DNA of 64,000 bases from Tieghemostelium lacteum (taxonomy: Eukaryota; Evosea; Eumycetozoa; Dictyosteliales; Raperosteliaceae): NCBI GenBank assembly GCA_001606155.1, contig LODT01000037.1, positions 1,178,001 to 1,242,000 on the forward strand. The letters run 5' to 3'. Positions 43,193 through 51,587 of the stretch are shown piece by piece (position 1 is the first letter of the stretch; each line of letters opens with the position of its first letter). The translations under genes were made by a program, and so were the position numbers. The notes beneath the pieces are model-generated. The model was not told the DNA's origin. It did no database searches and saw only the letters and a program-made list of their open reading frames with translations.

Positions 43193-44315
43193 TCAGGATA
43201 TTCCAGCTGATGTTATAGTAAAAGGAAAATATTTAGTTTCATTTTTCTATACAAATAATAGGACAGAGTTAATACATTAAATGCGAAGTATAGAGAATTA
43301 AAGAGTTTAGAATACATACAATTCTAGTTGATTTTTCAACGGATATGGATCTTTTTTCTTCATCATCATCGGTATATTTATGATGAATCATTAATTGGTG
43401 ATTTGAAATTGCCAACCAAGATTCACCAAGTGCTGATTTAATTTCATTTTTGTGTTGATCGGAGGTGGTTTTATCTTTAGAACTTACTGTTTGTGATACA
43501 GTATTGTTAATGACCAAGAAAACAACCTGAAAACTATCAGCAATTTGTTTCATAAGTCTTGATATAGCCATCATTATATAATGACCTTGAGTTTGTTTAC
43601 CACCAAACAACGGAGATAGAATGGTGCCTATAGAATCAATTACTACCATTTTTAGTGAACATACATAGGTATTACTATTTTGTTGATCTCTCTTTTCATT
43701 TTCTAATTGTAAACTTAATTGATTTAAAAGTTCAAATAACAATGTTGCATCATAGCATGAACATAATTTGATTCTATCTAAAATTGTAAATATTTCTTGA
43801 TCGTCAGTCATGTTACTTGTAGATTTCATAATAACATTGTTATTATACATTTCTACAATTCTTGAAGGGGAAAAGGAACTTGAAGAATCAATATATATTA
43901 CATTTTTTTTATATTGCATTGCTAAGGAGAGAGTACAATTCATTGCAAGTTGTGTTTTACCACTAGCAGTGCTACCAAATATCTCCACAATCTCACCAGA
44001 TAACAAACCACCACCTAGTAGTTCATCAACTGTATCTGATCCTGTAGAAAACATTGATGACATATTGCATCTTTCATAGTAGTGTTGTTGTGCATTAATT
44101 GGAATAGATGCAAATATTTTTTGAAGATTAATCTGTATCTTTTGTATATCACTCAATGCAACTGTTGTCATCTTATGCATTCTAAATATATCTGAAAATA
44201 ATATTAAATCCACTGTATTAAATTCACTATTTGAAAACTTTAAAAATATATCATTGTTTATCAATTGAGTTTGAAAATATTTTATATCTAAATAATTATC
44301 TTCTTCTGTTTCCAT
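43193..44315 (-). CDS. RAD51D-like recombinase paralogue
   Basis: Exon 1 is 44315-43320 and exon 2 is 43246-43193 (73-bp intron, donor GTATGT, acceptor ATAG), 349 residues. The join gives STRIKNETKYFPFTITSAGI, matching the usual RAD51-family C-terminal strand that ends in a Gly-Ile; reading through the intron gives an unrelated tail. The core has FSTGSDTVDELLGGGLLSGE, the Walker A EIFGSTASGKTQ, the Walker B MVVIDSIGTI, and ALGESWLAISNHQLMI. The N-terminus is short and lacks a helix-hairpin-helix of the RAD51/DMC1 type. The pattern TG...LD.LL...G...G is closest to RAD51D among the paralogues. Role: assembly of the RAD51 filament in homologous recombination. Its stop lies about 100 bp from the calcineurin B stop (convergent). 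Confidence 0.85.
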
Positions 44316-44379
44316 TGAATTTATTTTTTAATTGACAAAAGTTAAAAAATTTTTAAATTTTTAACATCTTACTTGGAAA

Positions 44380-44720
44380 TTATGATTGAATAAAAAGAAA
44401 TTATTAGAACACCAACAACGCAAAAGATGATCATGTATTGTGTTAAAAGATCATACTCTAGAAACTATTCAAAGTTGATATCAACTCTGAATATTCATTA
44501 TATTTAGATGAATAGGATCCTAACTAATATTCATTACTAGTATTCTAATGAAGATATTGAAAGTATCATTGACAGAGACCCGAAGGAAAACTAGAAATTT
44601 TATGAATTCATAAGTGAATAGAAGCTCACAATGTTGAATGAGTTACTGCTTACTCGAGGGTTTTGGAGAAGACTGTTGTATTTTATGATTTCTAGGTAAT
44701 AAGTTTTTGTGTATTTTATA
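44380..44720 (+). pseudogene. Possible decayed coding segment, unknown family
   Basis: Within the intergenic region the plus strand reads like protein but is interrupted by stops. The clearest stretch is about 44543-44690: DIESIIDRDPKEN, then KFYEFISE, then KLTMLNELLLTRGFWRRLLY, each divided by a stop in the same frame. An upstream piece near 44455-44515 reads KLFKVDINSEYSLYLDE. Base composition is richer in G and C than the flanks. I do not recognise the family, and chance is not excluded. Confidence 0.3.
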
Positions 44721-45022
44721 GTTTAATCGGATCAAATACCTCTCCAGCAAATACTTTGACACTGCCATTGGTGACAATATAGCATAAAATAAAAACAAAT
44801 ACTATACATCTTATCAAGTTATCATTTATTTCTCATTATACACTTAAAAAAATATTTTTGAATCTTATATATGTATACTGTTTAACTGTTTTAAACTTAT
44901 CTGCAGACCAACAATTTTATTTAATATAGATATATCTCCAATATTCACTTTCTATTTAAAGTAAATTTTCATTTTAAATAAATATATTATATTCAAATAT
45001 TAAACAAACAAGTTAACTTACA

Positions 45023-45084
45023 GTAAAATTTAATTTTTACATACAATATTAAATATCATATTTTAATAATTAATTTTATTTTAG
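45023..45084 (+). other. Probable leader (5' UTR) intron, copy 1
   Basis: GTAAAATTTAA at 45023 and TTTTATTTTAG ending at 45084 form a plausible 62-bp intron ending 16 bp before the ATG. The same arrangement is preserved in copy 2, although the sequence inside differs. Confidence 0.4.
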
Positions 45085-45100
45085 ATAACCTTTTATAAAA

Positions 45101-45322
45101 ATGAAATCCACTTTAATTGTTGCTTTAGTTTTATTTGCTTTGATTGTTTTAACAATGGCTCAGCAAAACTGTAATGACCAATACAATTACAAAATATATC
45201 AAGCCACCAATCTCTTTAACCAAAACAAAGATATTCAAAAATATTCCCAATCATTGATGGTTGCTAAGAATGAATTTGATGTGTGTAACTCTAACTATGA
45301 TCTTCAAAGTCATTCAGATTAA
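45101..45322 (+). CDS. Small secreted protein, copy 1 (73 aa)
   Basis: A complete short ORF from ATG, preceded by TTTATAAAA. Residues 1-20 are a clear signal peptide (MKSTLIVALVLFALIVLTMA) with cleavage expected after Met-Ala. The mature part is about 53 polar residues with two cysteines, C24 and C62, 37 residues apart, and helix-like spacing around YQATNLFNQNKDIQKYSQSL. It is homologous to the 69-residue protein at 46498. No wider family was recognised. It is likely an extracellular or vesicular peptide with one disulfide. Confidence 0.8.
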   Translation: MKSTLIVALVLFALIVLTMAQQNCNDQYNYKIYQATNLFNQNKDIQKYSQSLMVAKNEFDVCNSNYDLQSHSD

Positions 45323-45546
45323 AATTTTTAAAATAATTCAAATACTTGTATGAAAATAAGTATATTTTATTTTCATTTAAATGTATTTAAAATATCAAAA
45401 TAAAAATTTAAATTTTATTATTTTGAATTAGTTCTTTATATATATTATATAGTTTCTATAAGTATTAGTATTAATTTAAAACTATTTGATTCGCAAAGAT
45501 TGTGTTATGTTTTTTTTTAAAAAAAGAATATAAAAGATAAGAGAGT

Positions 45547-45975
45547 TTAATTTCCAACGAAACAACTGAAAAAACCAATAAAATAGTAAACTAAAGCATA
45601 ATCCAGACGAAGTTTACCTAGAATGCATTTAATGGCATTACTGGTACTGGTGAAAAGAAACATATAAGAGGATGTTTCTGCAGTGACAATCCTATTTGTA
45701 AAGAATTATATCTTTAATCATAATACCCCCAATACCCAAAATAGATGCCAAATAACCTGCCATATTGATAGGAAACCAATCAACAGAAAAAGACATTAAA
45801 TGCTATCTTATTAATAACTATAATCTTTTTAGTGTATTTAATTACACCCTCAATTTCAAGAACATCTTTAAATTGACTTAAATTAAATTAACTATAATAT
45901 TCAATGAAACAGCGACAAAGAGAGTACCCACTATCCTGGAGAACACAATCTAACATCTGCAATTGAATGGTCGTC
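45547..45975 (-). pseudogene. Decayed TauE/SafE-type membrane transporter fragment
   Basis: On the minus strand three blocks in different frames read like one membrane protein. In order they are RIVGTLFVAVSLNIIV (about 45955-45905), FPINMAGYLASILGIGGIMI (about 45775-45715) and VTAETSSYMFLFTSTSNAIK followed by CILGKLRLDYALVYYFIGFF (about 45690-45555). GxxxGIGG(I) and ATS...STS....LG....YAL....G are hallmarks of the TauE/SafE (sulfite exporter-like) family. The frame changes at least once between blocks, internal stops are present and both ends are missing, so this is a relic of a host transporter gene. It lies between the two copies of the secreted-protein module. Confidence 0.6.
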
Positions 45976-46415
45976 ATATAGACCTTTGAGAATTGAAAAT
46001 ATAGTGAAAATTGTTAAAATTATCACCAGCATTAATAAAATGTGATCATATACCTCGTCAGCAAATACTTAGACCTACCACTGGTGACAATATAGTACAT
46101 AAAAACAAATACATTACATCAGATTGTTTTTTTTCTTATTATACATAATCATTTAAAAAAATAATCTTATACCACACCACAACAATACATATTCAAAAAA
46201 ACTTTATCTAAAAATTATAATAATATCCCAAAACATCAGAATTCCGAATTAGAGATAGAATTTTCATCTTCAGATAATTTGCTTTAGTATACATTAGCAA
46301 TAGTTATTCTGCAATATCAAGTTTCTATGAATTTATAAACTATTTAAAGCATATCTTATTTTCATTTTAAATAAAAATATTAAATTCAAATATTAAACAA
46401 ACTAGTTAACTTAAA

Positions 46416-46481
46416 GTAAAATTTAAAATTTAATATTTGCATACAATATTAAAATCATTCTAATATTGAATTCTATTTTAG
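46416..46481 (+). other. Probable leader (5' UTR) intron, copy 2
   Basis: GTAAAATTTAAAA at 46416 and TTCTATTTTAG ending at 46481 form a 66-bp intron 16 bp before the ATG, in the same position as in copy 1. Confidence 0.4.
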
Positions 46482-46497
46482 ATAACCTTTTATAAAA

Positions 46498-46707
46498 ATG
46501 AAATCCATTTTAATTGTCGTATTAGTTTTAATTGCTTTGATTGGTTTCACAATGGCTCACTATGATAACAACTGTTATGTCCAATTCTATAACAAAGAAG
46601 CTGAAGTCCGTAGACTCTTTGACCAACACCACGATCATTATGAATACTACAGATTAATGAATGTTGCTTGCAGAGAATTAGAAAGTTGTTTAAATTCTCA
46701 CCATTAA
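46498..46707 (+). CDS. Small secreted protein, copy 2 (69 aa)
   Basis: A complete short ORF. The signal peptide MKSILIVVLVLIALIGFTMA is nearly identical to that of copy 1, while the mature part is much more diverged. Cysteines are at 26, 58 and 64; C26 and C64 are again exactly 37 residues apart. Shared positions include a Leu-Phe-x-Gln after the first Cys and a Met-x-x-Ala (LMVAKNEF versus LMNVACRE) before the last. The protein is His/Tyr-rich (DQHHDHYEYYRL), which could give pH- or metal-dependent behaviour. Function unknown. Confidence 0.8.
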   Translation: MKSILIVVLVLIALIGFTMAHYDNNCYVQFYNKEAEVRRLFDQHHDHYEYYRLMNVACRELESCLNSHH

Positions 46708-46913
46708 AAAGGTTTTACAAAATAAATTAGAATAAAATAATTCTATTATCATTTAAATTTTAATATTCAAATAATAATAATTTTTAAAATATTTTCATTG
46801 AAATGTCGAAAAAGTATCATATACTACGTTTCTATAAGTATTACTATTATTATAACAACTATTTTGTTCGCTATGATTATATTATTGGATTTTCTAAAAA
46901 TGTAACACACTAT

Positions 46914-49295
46914 TTATTTATTTTTTAAAAATGAAAATGTAGAAAACATTCTGTTGATGGTTCTTATTTTTGCTTTTGCAGATAGTTGTTCAGATTCCAA
47001 ATCTTGAATATCCTGTTTAAACCATTGGTTTTCCATACAATTATTTTTCGTGTATTGATGTAATTTCAGCTTAAATGTCGAAACTAATGTATTACCATAT
47101 TGTTCAAATGGTAAATATTGCTGTTGTTTTTGGGTATTATTATCCTCTTGATTCTCAACAATGGGTACAACATCAGTAGTATTATAATAAACTGAATAAA
47201 AACTTGAAGGTACTCTTAATATTATAGGATATAAATGTTTTGGGAATTGTAATGATGGATTAACATTTAATTGTCTAGATAGATCTCTAAGAGTACTAAA
47301 TATTACCAACTGAGAATGAGGTAGATTCTTTTTAGATGGAGTTAATAGTTTTTTAAACTGCCATACCATCAGTGCAAGGAACAATGCAGCAGGTATACCA
47401 GCTAGTAATTGAAAGTTTAGTTCATTGGCTTGAAGTAATTTATCAATTGCAAGCATTGCTTTATCAACATCTACTTTTTCTTTTTGAACTTGTATCAAAA
47501 TGAGTCTGATCAAATCACCAAATAGTAATGATTGGATTGGTGATTTAATTGATTTCTCATAGTGTGACATTACTGATGATATATCACCACGAACTGATAA
47601 TTGTCTTAGAATTTCCTTTTGGTCGCTTGTCAGTATATTACCAACTGAATCTTGGTTGTAATCAATAACCATATTAGCTAATGAATTAACGGAACTTTCA
47701 AGTGATACTGGATCAGTTAACTGTAGAGTTTTCTTATCATATCTGATAACATTCCAAATATTTAATAGTGGTTCCTCTAAATGATCCTTATAGAATCTAG
47801 TGAGTGCAAACTTTGTATCTTTAATAGATGCTTTAAAATTATCCATATTATCGTAACTGTACTTTATAGCCACCACAGTTAACAAAGTTACACTTGTAAT
47901 CATCATCCAATTTCTAGAGAAATAGGATGGTTTCTGATCATATTTCAATAGTTTATCAACTTGTATTACCAATGATTTTATAGAATAAATATTATCCTTT
48001 AACATGGAGTAGATATTTTCTTGATAATCCTCTACTCTTTGATCATTTAAATTAAATTGTTGCTGATCATCTTGTTGTAATAATTTACTATATTCAATGA
48101 GTTGTGATATATTAAAATTTATAATATGATTACTATCAAAACCTTGTTGAGAACTTGTTGGTGTCATTTGTTGTAAAATTTGAATTACATCATATATTAT
48201 TATTATTGATCTAGTAATTTCTATATTTAATTGTGTAATATTACTGATATTATTCTTAATTGATTCTAATAAATAAGCTAATCTACCAATGCATATCGAT
48301 ATAACTTTTTTAAAACTATTCAATCTTTTTAATCTTTCTTCTAATTCTTTTACTGGGTGTTGAATTTTTGAATGTGATTTCTCAGTTGTTTGCTGCTGTT
48401 GTTGATGTACCTCTGATTGATCTCTTTTACTATTACCATTATTATGTTGTTGTTGTTGTTGTTTAGATGGTTTAAATAATTTATCAACATTACTGTGTAT
48501 CATGTTGAGTGAAGAATCAAATATTCCATTAAATTTAGTTATGGCACTACTAAAAAGTTTAAAGGATTTTGATTGTGGACCATGATGAATCTCTGTAAAT
48601 TTCTTAAAGAAATTTATGTAATTATTTGCTTGTTGTCTATAAAATTGTATCCAATATAATGGTGATTTTTCAATGAGATACCAATGATGATTGTCAATTT
48701 TACTCTCCCAATACAATATGGACTCTTCTAGTGATAGCGATTTATTAAATAGGAAATCTAATAAAACTACTAATTGATCTAACATTAAATTGGCTAATAC
48801 ATAATGTTTACCATATTTATAACTTGATGATGGGTCTAATTCTGGGTTGAATTCTCCTGTTTGTTGTTGTTGCTGTTGTTGTTGTTGATCAAATTCTTGG
48901 CCATTATCATATTGTAGTGCAGAAAGATTACCAATAGTTGAGAAAACACCGCCTAGTTTCTCCAAAATTAATAATTGTTCATTTAGACCTTGACTATAAT
49001 TATCAGCATCAACATAGTTGTGATGTCTAATATGTTCGATTGATGTTATCTTATTTATTAAATTATTATTATTATTATTATCTTTATTGAGTGTGGTTCC
49101 ACTTGCTGTTGTTGATGATGTTGTTGGTAAATCTTTACTAGATAATGTCTTAATTGCTTCCAACAAATTTAAATCTAAATTGTGGCTTAGATTGTCATGT
49201 GTTAATGAAAGAGATGTCCAATTTGATATAGGTATTAATCCTTTTATATTCTTTTTAATAATATTGGCTTTTTTATGTGTATAACTATTTATCAT
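46914..49295 (-). CDS. NCA2-like mitochondrial protein
   Basis: Single exon of 793 residues from ATG at 49295. The N-terminal half is long, helical and carries Gln runs (about 48410-48470 and 48860-48890). The NCA2 domain occupies the C-terminal half: a transmembrane helix (SRNWMMITSVTLLTVVAIKY), then TRFYKDHLEEPLLNIWNVIR, LLFGDLIRLILIQVQKEKVD and MLAIDKLLQANELNFQLLAGIPAALFL with a second hydrophobic segment. The DLIR..LIQVQK..V.......D.LL.ANE.NF signature is specific to the NCA2 family, named from yeast Nca2, which affects expression of the mitochondrial ATP6/ATP8 genes. It likely sits in a mitochondrial membrane; the molecular activity is unknown. Confidence 0.88.
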   Translation of the reverse strand: MINSYTHKKANIIKKNIKGLIPISNWTSLSLTHDNLSHNLDLNLLEAIKTLSSKDLPTTSSTTASGTTLNKDNNNNNNLINKITSIEHIRHHNYVDADNYSQGLNEQLLILEKLGGVFSTIGNLSALQYDNGQEFDQQQQQQQQQTGEFNPELDPSSSYKYGKHYVLANLMLDQLVVLLDFLFNKSLSLEESILYWESKIDNHHWYLIEKSPLYWIQFYRQQANNYINFFKKFTEIHHGPQSKSFKLFSSAITKFNGIFDSSLNMIHSNVDKLFKPSKQQQQQHNNGNSKRDQSEVHQQQQQTTEKSHSKIQHPVKELEERLKRLNSFKKVISICIGRLAYLLESIKNNISNITQLNIEITRSIIIIYDVIQILQQMTPTSSQQGFDSNHIINFNISQLIEYSKLLQQDDQQQFNLNDQRVEDYQENIYSMLKDNIYSIKSLVIQVDKLLKYDQKPSYFSRNWMMITSVTLLTVVAIKYSYDNMDNFKASIKDTKFALTRFYKDHLEEPLLNIWNVIRYDKKTLQLTDPVSLESSVNSLANMVIDYNQDSVGNILTSDQKEILRQLSVRGDISSVMSHYEKSIKSPIQSLLFGDLIRLILIQVQKEKVDVDKAMLAIDKLLQANELNFQLLAGIPAALFLALMVWQFKKLLTPSKKNLPHSQLVIFSTLRDLSRQLNVNPSLQFPKHLYPIILRVPSSFYSVYYNTTDVVPIVENQEDNNTQKQQQYLPFEQYGNTLVSTFKLKLHQYTKNNCMENQWFKQDIQDLESEQLSAKAKIRTINRMFSTFSFLKNK

Positions 49296-49642
49296 CTTTT
49301 AGAAACCCGAATGATAAAAAGTAGTGGTAACTTCATAGAAAAAATAGAAAATTTTTTTTTTTTTTTTAATTAAATGTCATTTCAGCAATCTTTATTTATT
49401 AAATTATATCTATTAATTAAATAAATAGGTATAAATTATTTCTATTTCTATTTTTTTTTAATTTGAATTAATTGGTGTAAAATGATATTTTTTCAAAAAC
49501 ACAAAAATGTCAAACTGTCGATCCTACCATTCATATAAAAATGATTTGTTTTTAAAAATAACACAAAAATATCTGTTATGAATTTTTTTTTTTTCAAACA
49601 TTTCAACATTTATAGGAGACAAGACGGAAACCAACCTTAATA
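49296..49642. promoter_or_regulatory. Divergent promoter region, NCA2-like / exchanger
   Basis: AT-rich spacer with T tracts at about 49352-49367 and 49587-49595. Nothing else was recognised. Confidence 0.4.
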
Positions 49643-51307
49643 ATGATGAAAATTACAATACTATCAATATTATTGTTAAGCATATTGTCAATAAATTCAA
49701 TTGAAGGCTATACAGATATAAGCAACAGTGATAATACATGTGACCTATGTTCAGCTTCAGTACTCAATTACTATTGTCAAGAAAATAATAAATGTATAAC
49801 TAATGTTACCTATGATTTTGTATCTGAATGGCCAACTTGTTCTAAAGGTTGGTGTAATTCAGATTCATGTGCATGTGAAATGCAATCTATTTGGCCAACC
49901 AGTGGTTCACTTGTAGGTATGCTTTTCCTTATGCTGATTTATGGTTGTGTATTGGCTTTTGGTGCTAAATTAATTAGTGATGGTTCTGAGTTGCTTATGG
50001 AAATTTTAGATCCTGGTGTAATTGGTGGTTTAGTTTTACCATTCCTCTCTGCATTCCCAGATGCAATGATTATTTTGGTTTCTGGTGCCTTTGGTCCCGA
50101 TCCACAATCACAATTGTCTATTGGTATCGGTACATTGGCTGGTAGTACTGTTATGTTACTTACTATTCCAACTAGTTTAGCTTTAATTTTTGCAAGAACT
50201 GATCTTAAGGATGATGGTAAAGGTTCATCCATTGATGGTAAATTAACTCATAAATATTCAGTAACCAAAACTGGTACCACTGTCGATGAAGACACTCAAT
50301 TGAATGCAAAAATTATGATGGTAAGTGCCATCAGTTATTTCATTATTCAAGGTGTTGCATTTGCCTATCTTAAAAGTCCAGAAGCTGGTCAACATGTTGA
50401 GAAATGGTTTGCTCTAGTAGGTATGATTGTATGTATTGGTGTTATGGCTGCATATTGCACCTATCAAGTTATCTCTCCAAAATTACAAGAGAAAAAGATT
50501 GCTGAAGCCAAAAAGAAATATTTAATGGAAAGAACTGTACACCACTTTATCCACAATCTTACCAAGAGACCAATATTCCCACCAAAGAACGCTGATGAAT
50601 CATCTTCAAATAACAATGAAAACAGCTCAGAACAATCACCATTAATCTCAAATGAACATAAAAAACTTCCAGTTGATATCAAAAAGTTCGGTATGAAATG
50701 GAAGACAAAGGCTTTGGAAAAACCAGATGAATCATCTAAGGATTCCTCTATTCAAGTTGATGAGAAAAAAGATGACAGTGATGATGAAAAAGAAGAAAAA
50801 GAACATTCACATCCAATTGATAAAAAGAAGATTGCCATTCGTTCATGTATCACCTTATTAGCTGGTGCAGTATTAGTATCTGTATTCTCAGATCCAATGG
50901 TCGGTGTCATTACTGATCTTGGAAACAAATTAAATATTGGCTTGTTTTATATTTCATTTGTTGTCACACCATTTTGCTCCAATGCCTCTGAACTCATCAG
51001 TTCTTTAATTTTTGCATCAAAGAAAAAGAAAGCTAACAGCTCATTGACATTCTCTGCTCTCTATGGTAGTTCTACAATGAACAATTGTATGTCTCTAGGT
51101 TTGTTTTATGCTTTGGTATTCTTTAGAAATCTCACTTGGGAATTCTCTGCTGAAACTATTACCATTCTATTTGTAACAGTTTGTGTAGGAACTATTGGTG
51201 CTAAATTTACCACATTGAAAACTTACTTTGCTCCAATTTTATTGTCTTTTTACCCACTTTCTCTATTATTGGTATATTTATTGGAAACTTATGCCCACTG
51301 GCAATAA
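49643..51307 (+). CDS. Sodium/calcium exchanger-family transporter with Cys-rich N-terminus
   Basis: Single exon of 554 residues from MMKITILSILLLSILSINSI, a signal peptide. A lumenal Cys-rich segment follows with about nine cysteines (CDLCSAS, YYCQENNKC, WPTCSKGWCNSDSCACEM). Two exchanger repeats are visible: alpha-1 GGLVLPFLSAFPDAMIILVS (about 131-150) and alpha-2 ISFVVTPFCSNASELISSLI, then TFSALYGSSTMNNCMSLGLF (about 435-485). A hydrophilic, acidic cytoplasmic loop with DDSDDEKEEKEH separates the halves. The alpha-repeat residues and about ten helices place it in the CaCA superfamily, near plant NCL/EF-hand exchangers, though no EF hand is obvious in the loop. Likely an exchanger of Ca2+ for H+ or Na+ in an internal or plasma membrane. 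Confidence 0.88.
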   Translation: MMKITILSILLLSILSINSIEGYTDISNSDNTCDLCSASVLNYYCQENNKCITNVTYDFVSEWPTCSKGWCNSDSCACEMQSIWPTSGSLVGMLFLMLIYGCVLAFGAKLISDGSELLMEILDPGVIGGLVLPFLSAFPDAMIILVSGAFGPDPQSQLSIGIGTLAGSTVMLLTIPTSLALIFARTDLKDDGKGSSIDGKLTHKYSVTKTGTTVDEDTQLNAKIMMVSAISYFIIQGVAFAYLKSPEAGQHVEKWFALVGMIVCIGVMAAYCTYQVISPKLQEKKIAEAKKKYLMERTVHHFIHNLTKRPIFPPKNADESSSNNNENSSEQSPLISNEHKKLPVDIKKFGMKWKTKALEKPDESSKDSSIQVDEKKDDSDDEKEEKEHSHPIDKKKIAIRSCITLLAGAVLVSVFSDPMVGVITDLGNKLNIGLFYISFVVTPFCSNASELISSLIFASKKKKANSSLTFSALYGSSTMNNCMSLGLFYALVFFRNLTWEFSAETITILFVTVCVGTIGAKFTTLKTYFAPILLSFYPLSLLLVYLLETYAHWQ

Positions 51308-51587
51308 GAAATCATATCATTGAATATATTATATATTATAATTAATTCAATTACCAATACCTATAATTCTTATTTAAAATTAAAATAAATTTATTTGGTA
51401 TATCCTTGTTAAGAAATAATACTTAAGATCTTTAAAAATAACAATTTAAATATGTATTAATTATTTATTTGGTTTATTTTAGATCCAATCGGATCGTAAA
51501 CTATTTTAAATAAATAATAACCTTAGTGTTTTTAGACTTAATTATTGTATATATTTAAAGACTTTTTATCCATTTTTTATTATTAAT

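Larger units (their letters stand above)
44728..45505 (+). repeat. Duplicated module, copy 1
   Basis: About 0.78 kb that is alignable by eye with 46041-46882. Shared landmarks are CAGCAAATACTT followed by GGTGACAATATAG (about 44753-44790), AAATATTAAACAAAC and AGTTAACTTA before the leader intron, GATAACCTTTTATAAAAATG at the start codon, and TTTCTATAAGTATTA downstream of the gene (45453). Divergence is clear, so this is not a recent copy. Confidence 0.7.
46041..46882 (+). repeat. Duplicated module, copy 2
   Basis: Second copy of the module at 44728-45505, with the landmarks GTCAGCAAATACTTAG and GGTGACAATATAG, AAATATTAAACAAAC, AGTTAACTTA, GATAACCTTTTATAAAAATG and TTTCTATAAGTATTA (46830). The upstream part is some 60-80 bp longer than in copy 1 because of simple-sequence insertions. 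Confidence 0.7.
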
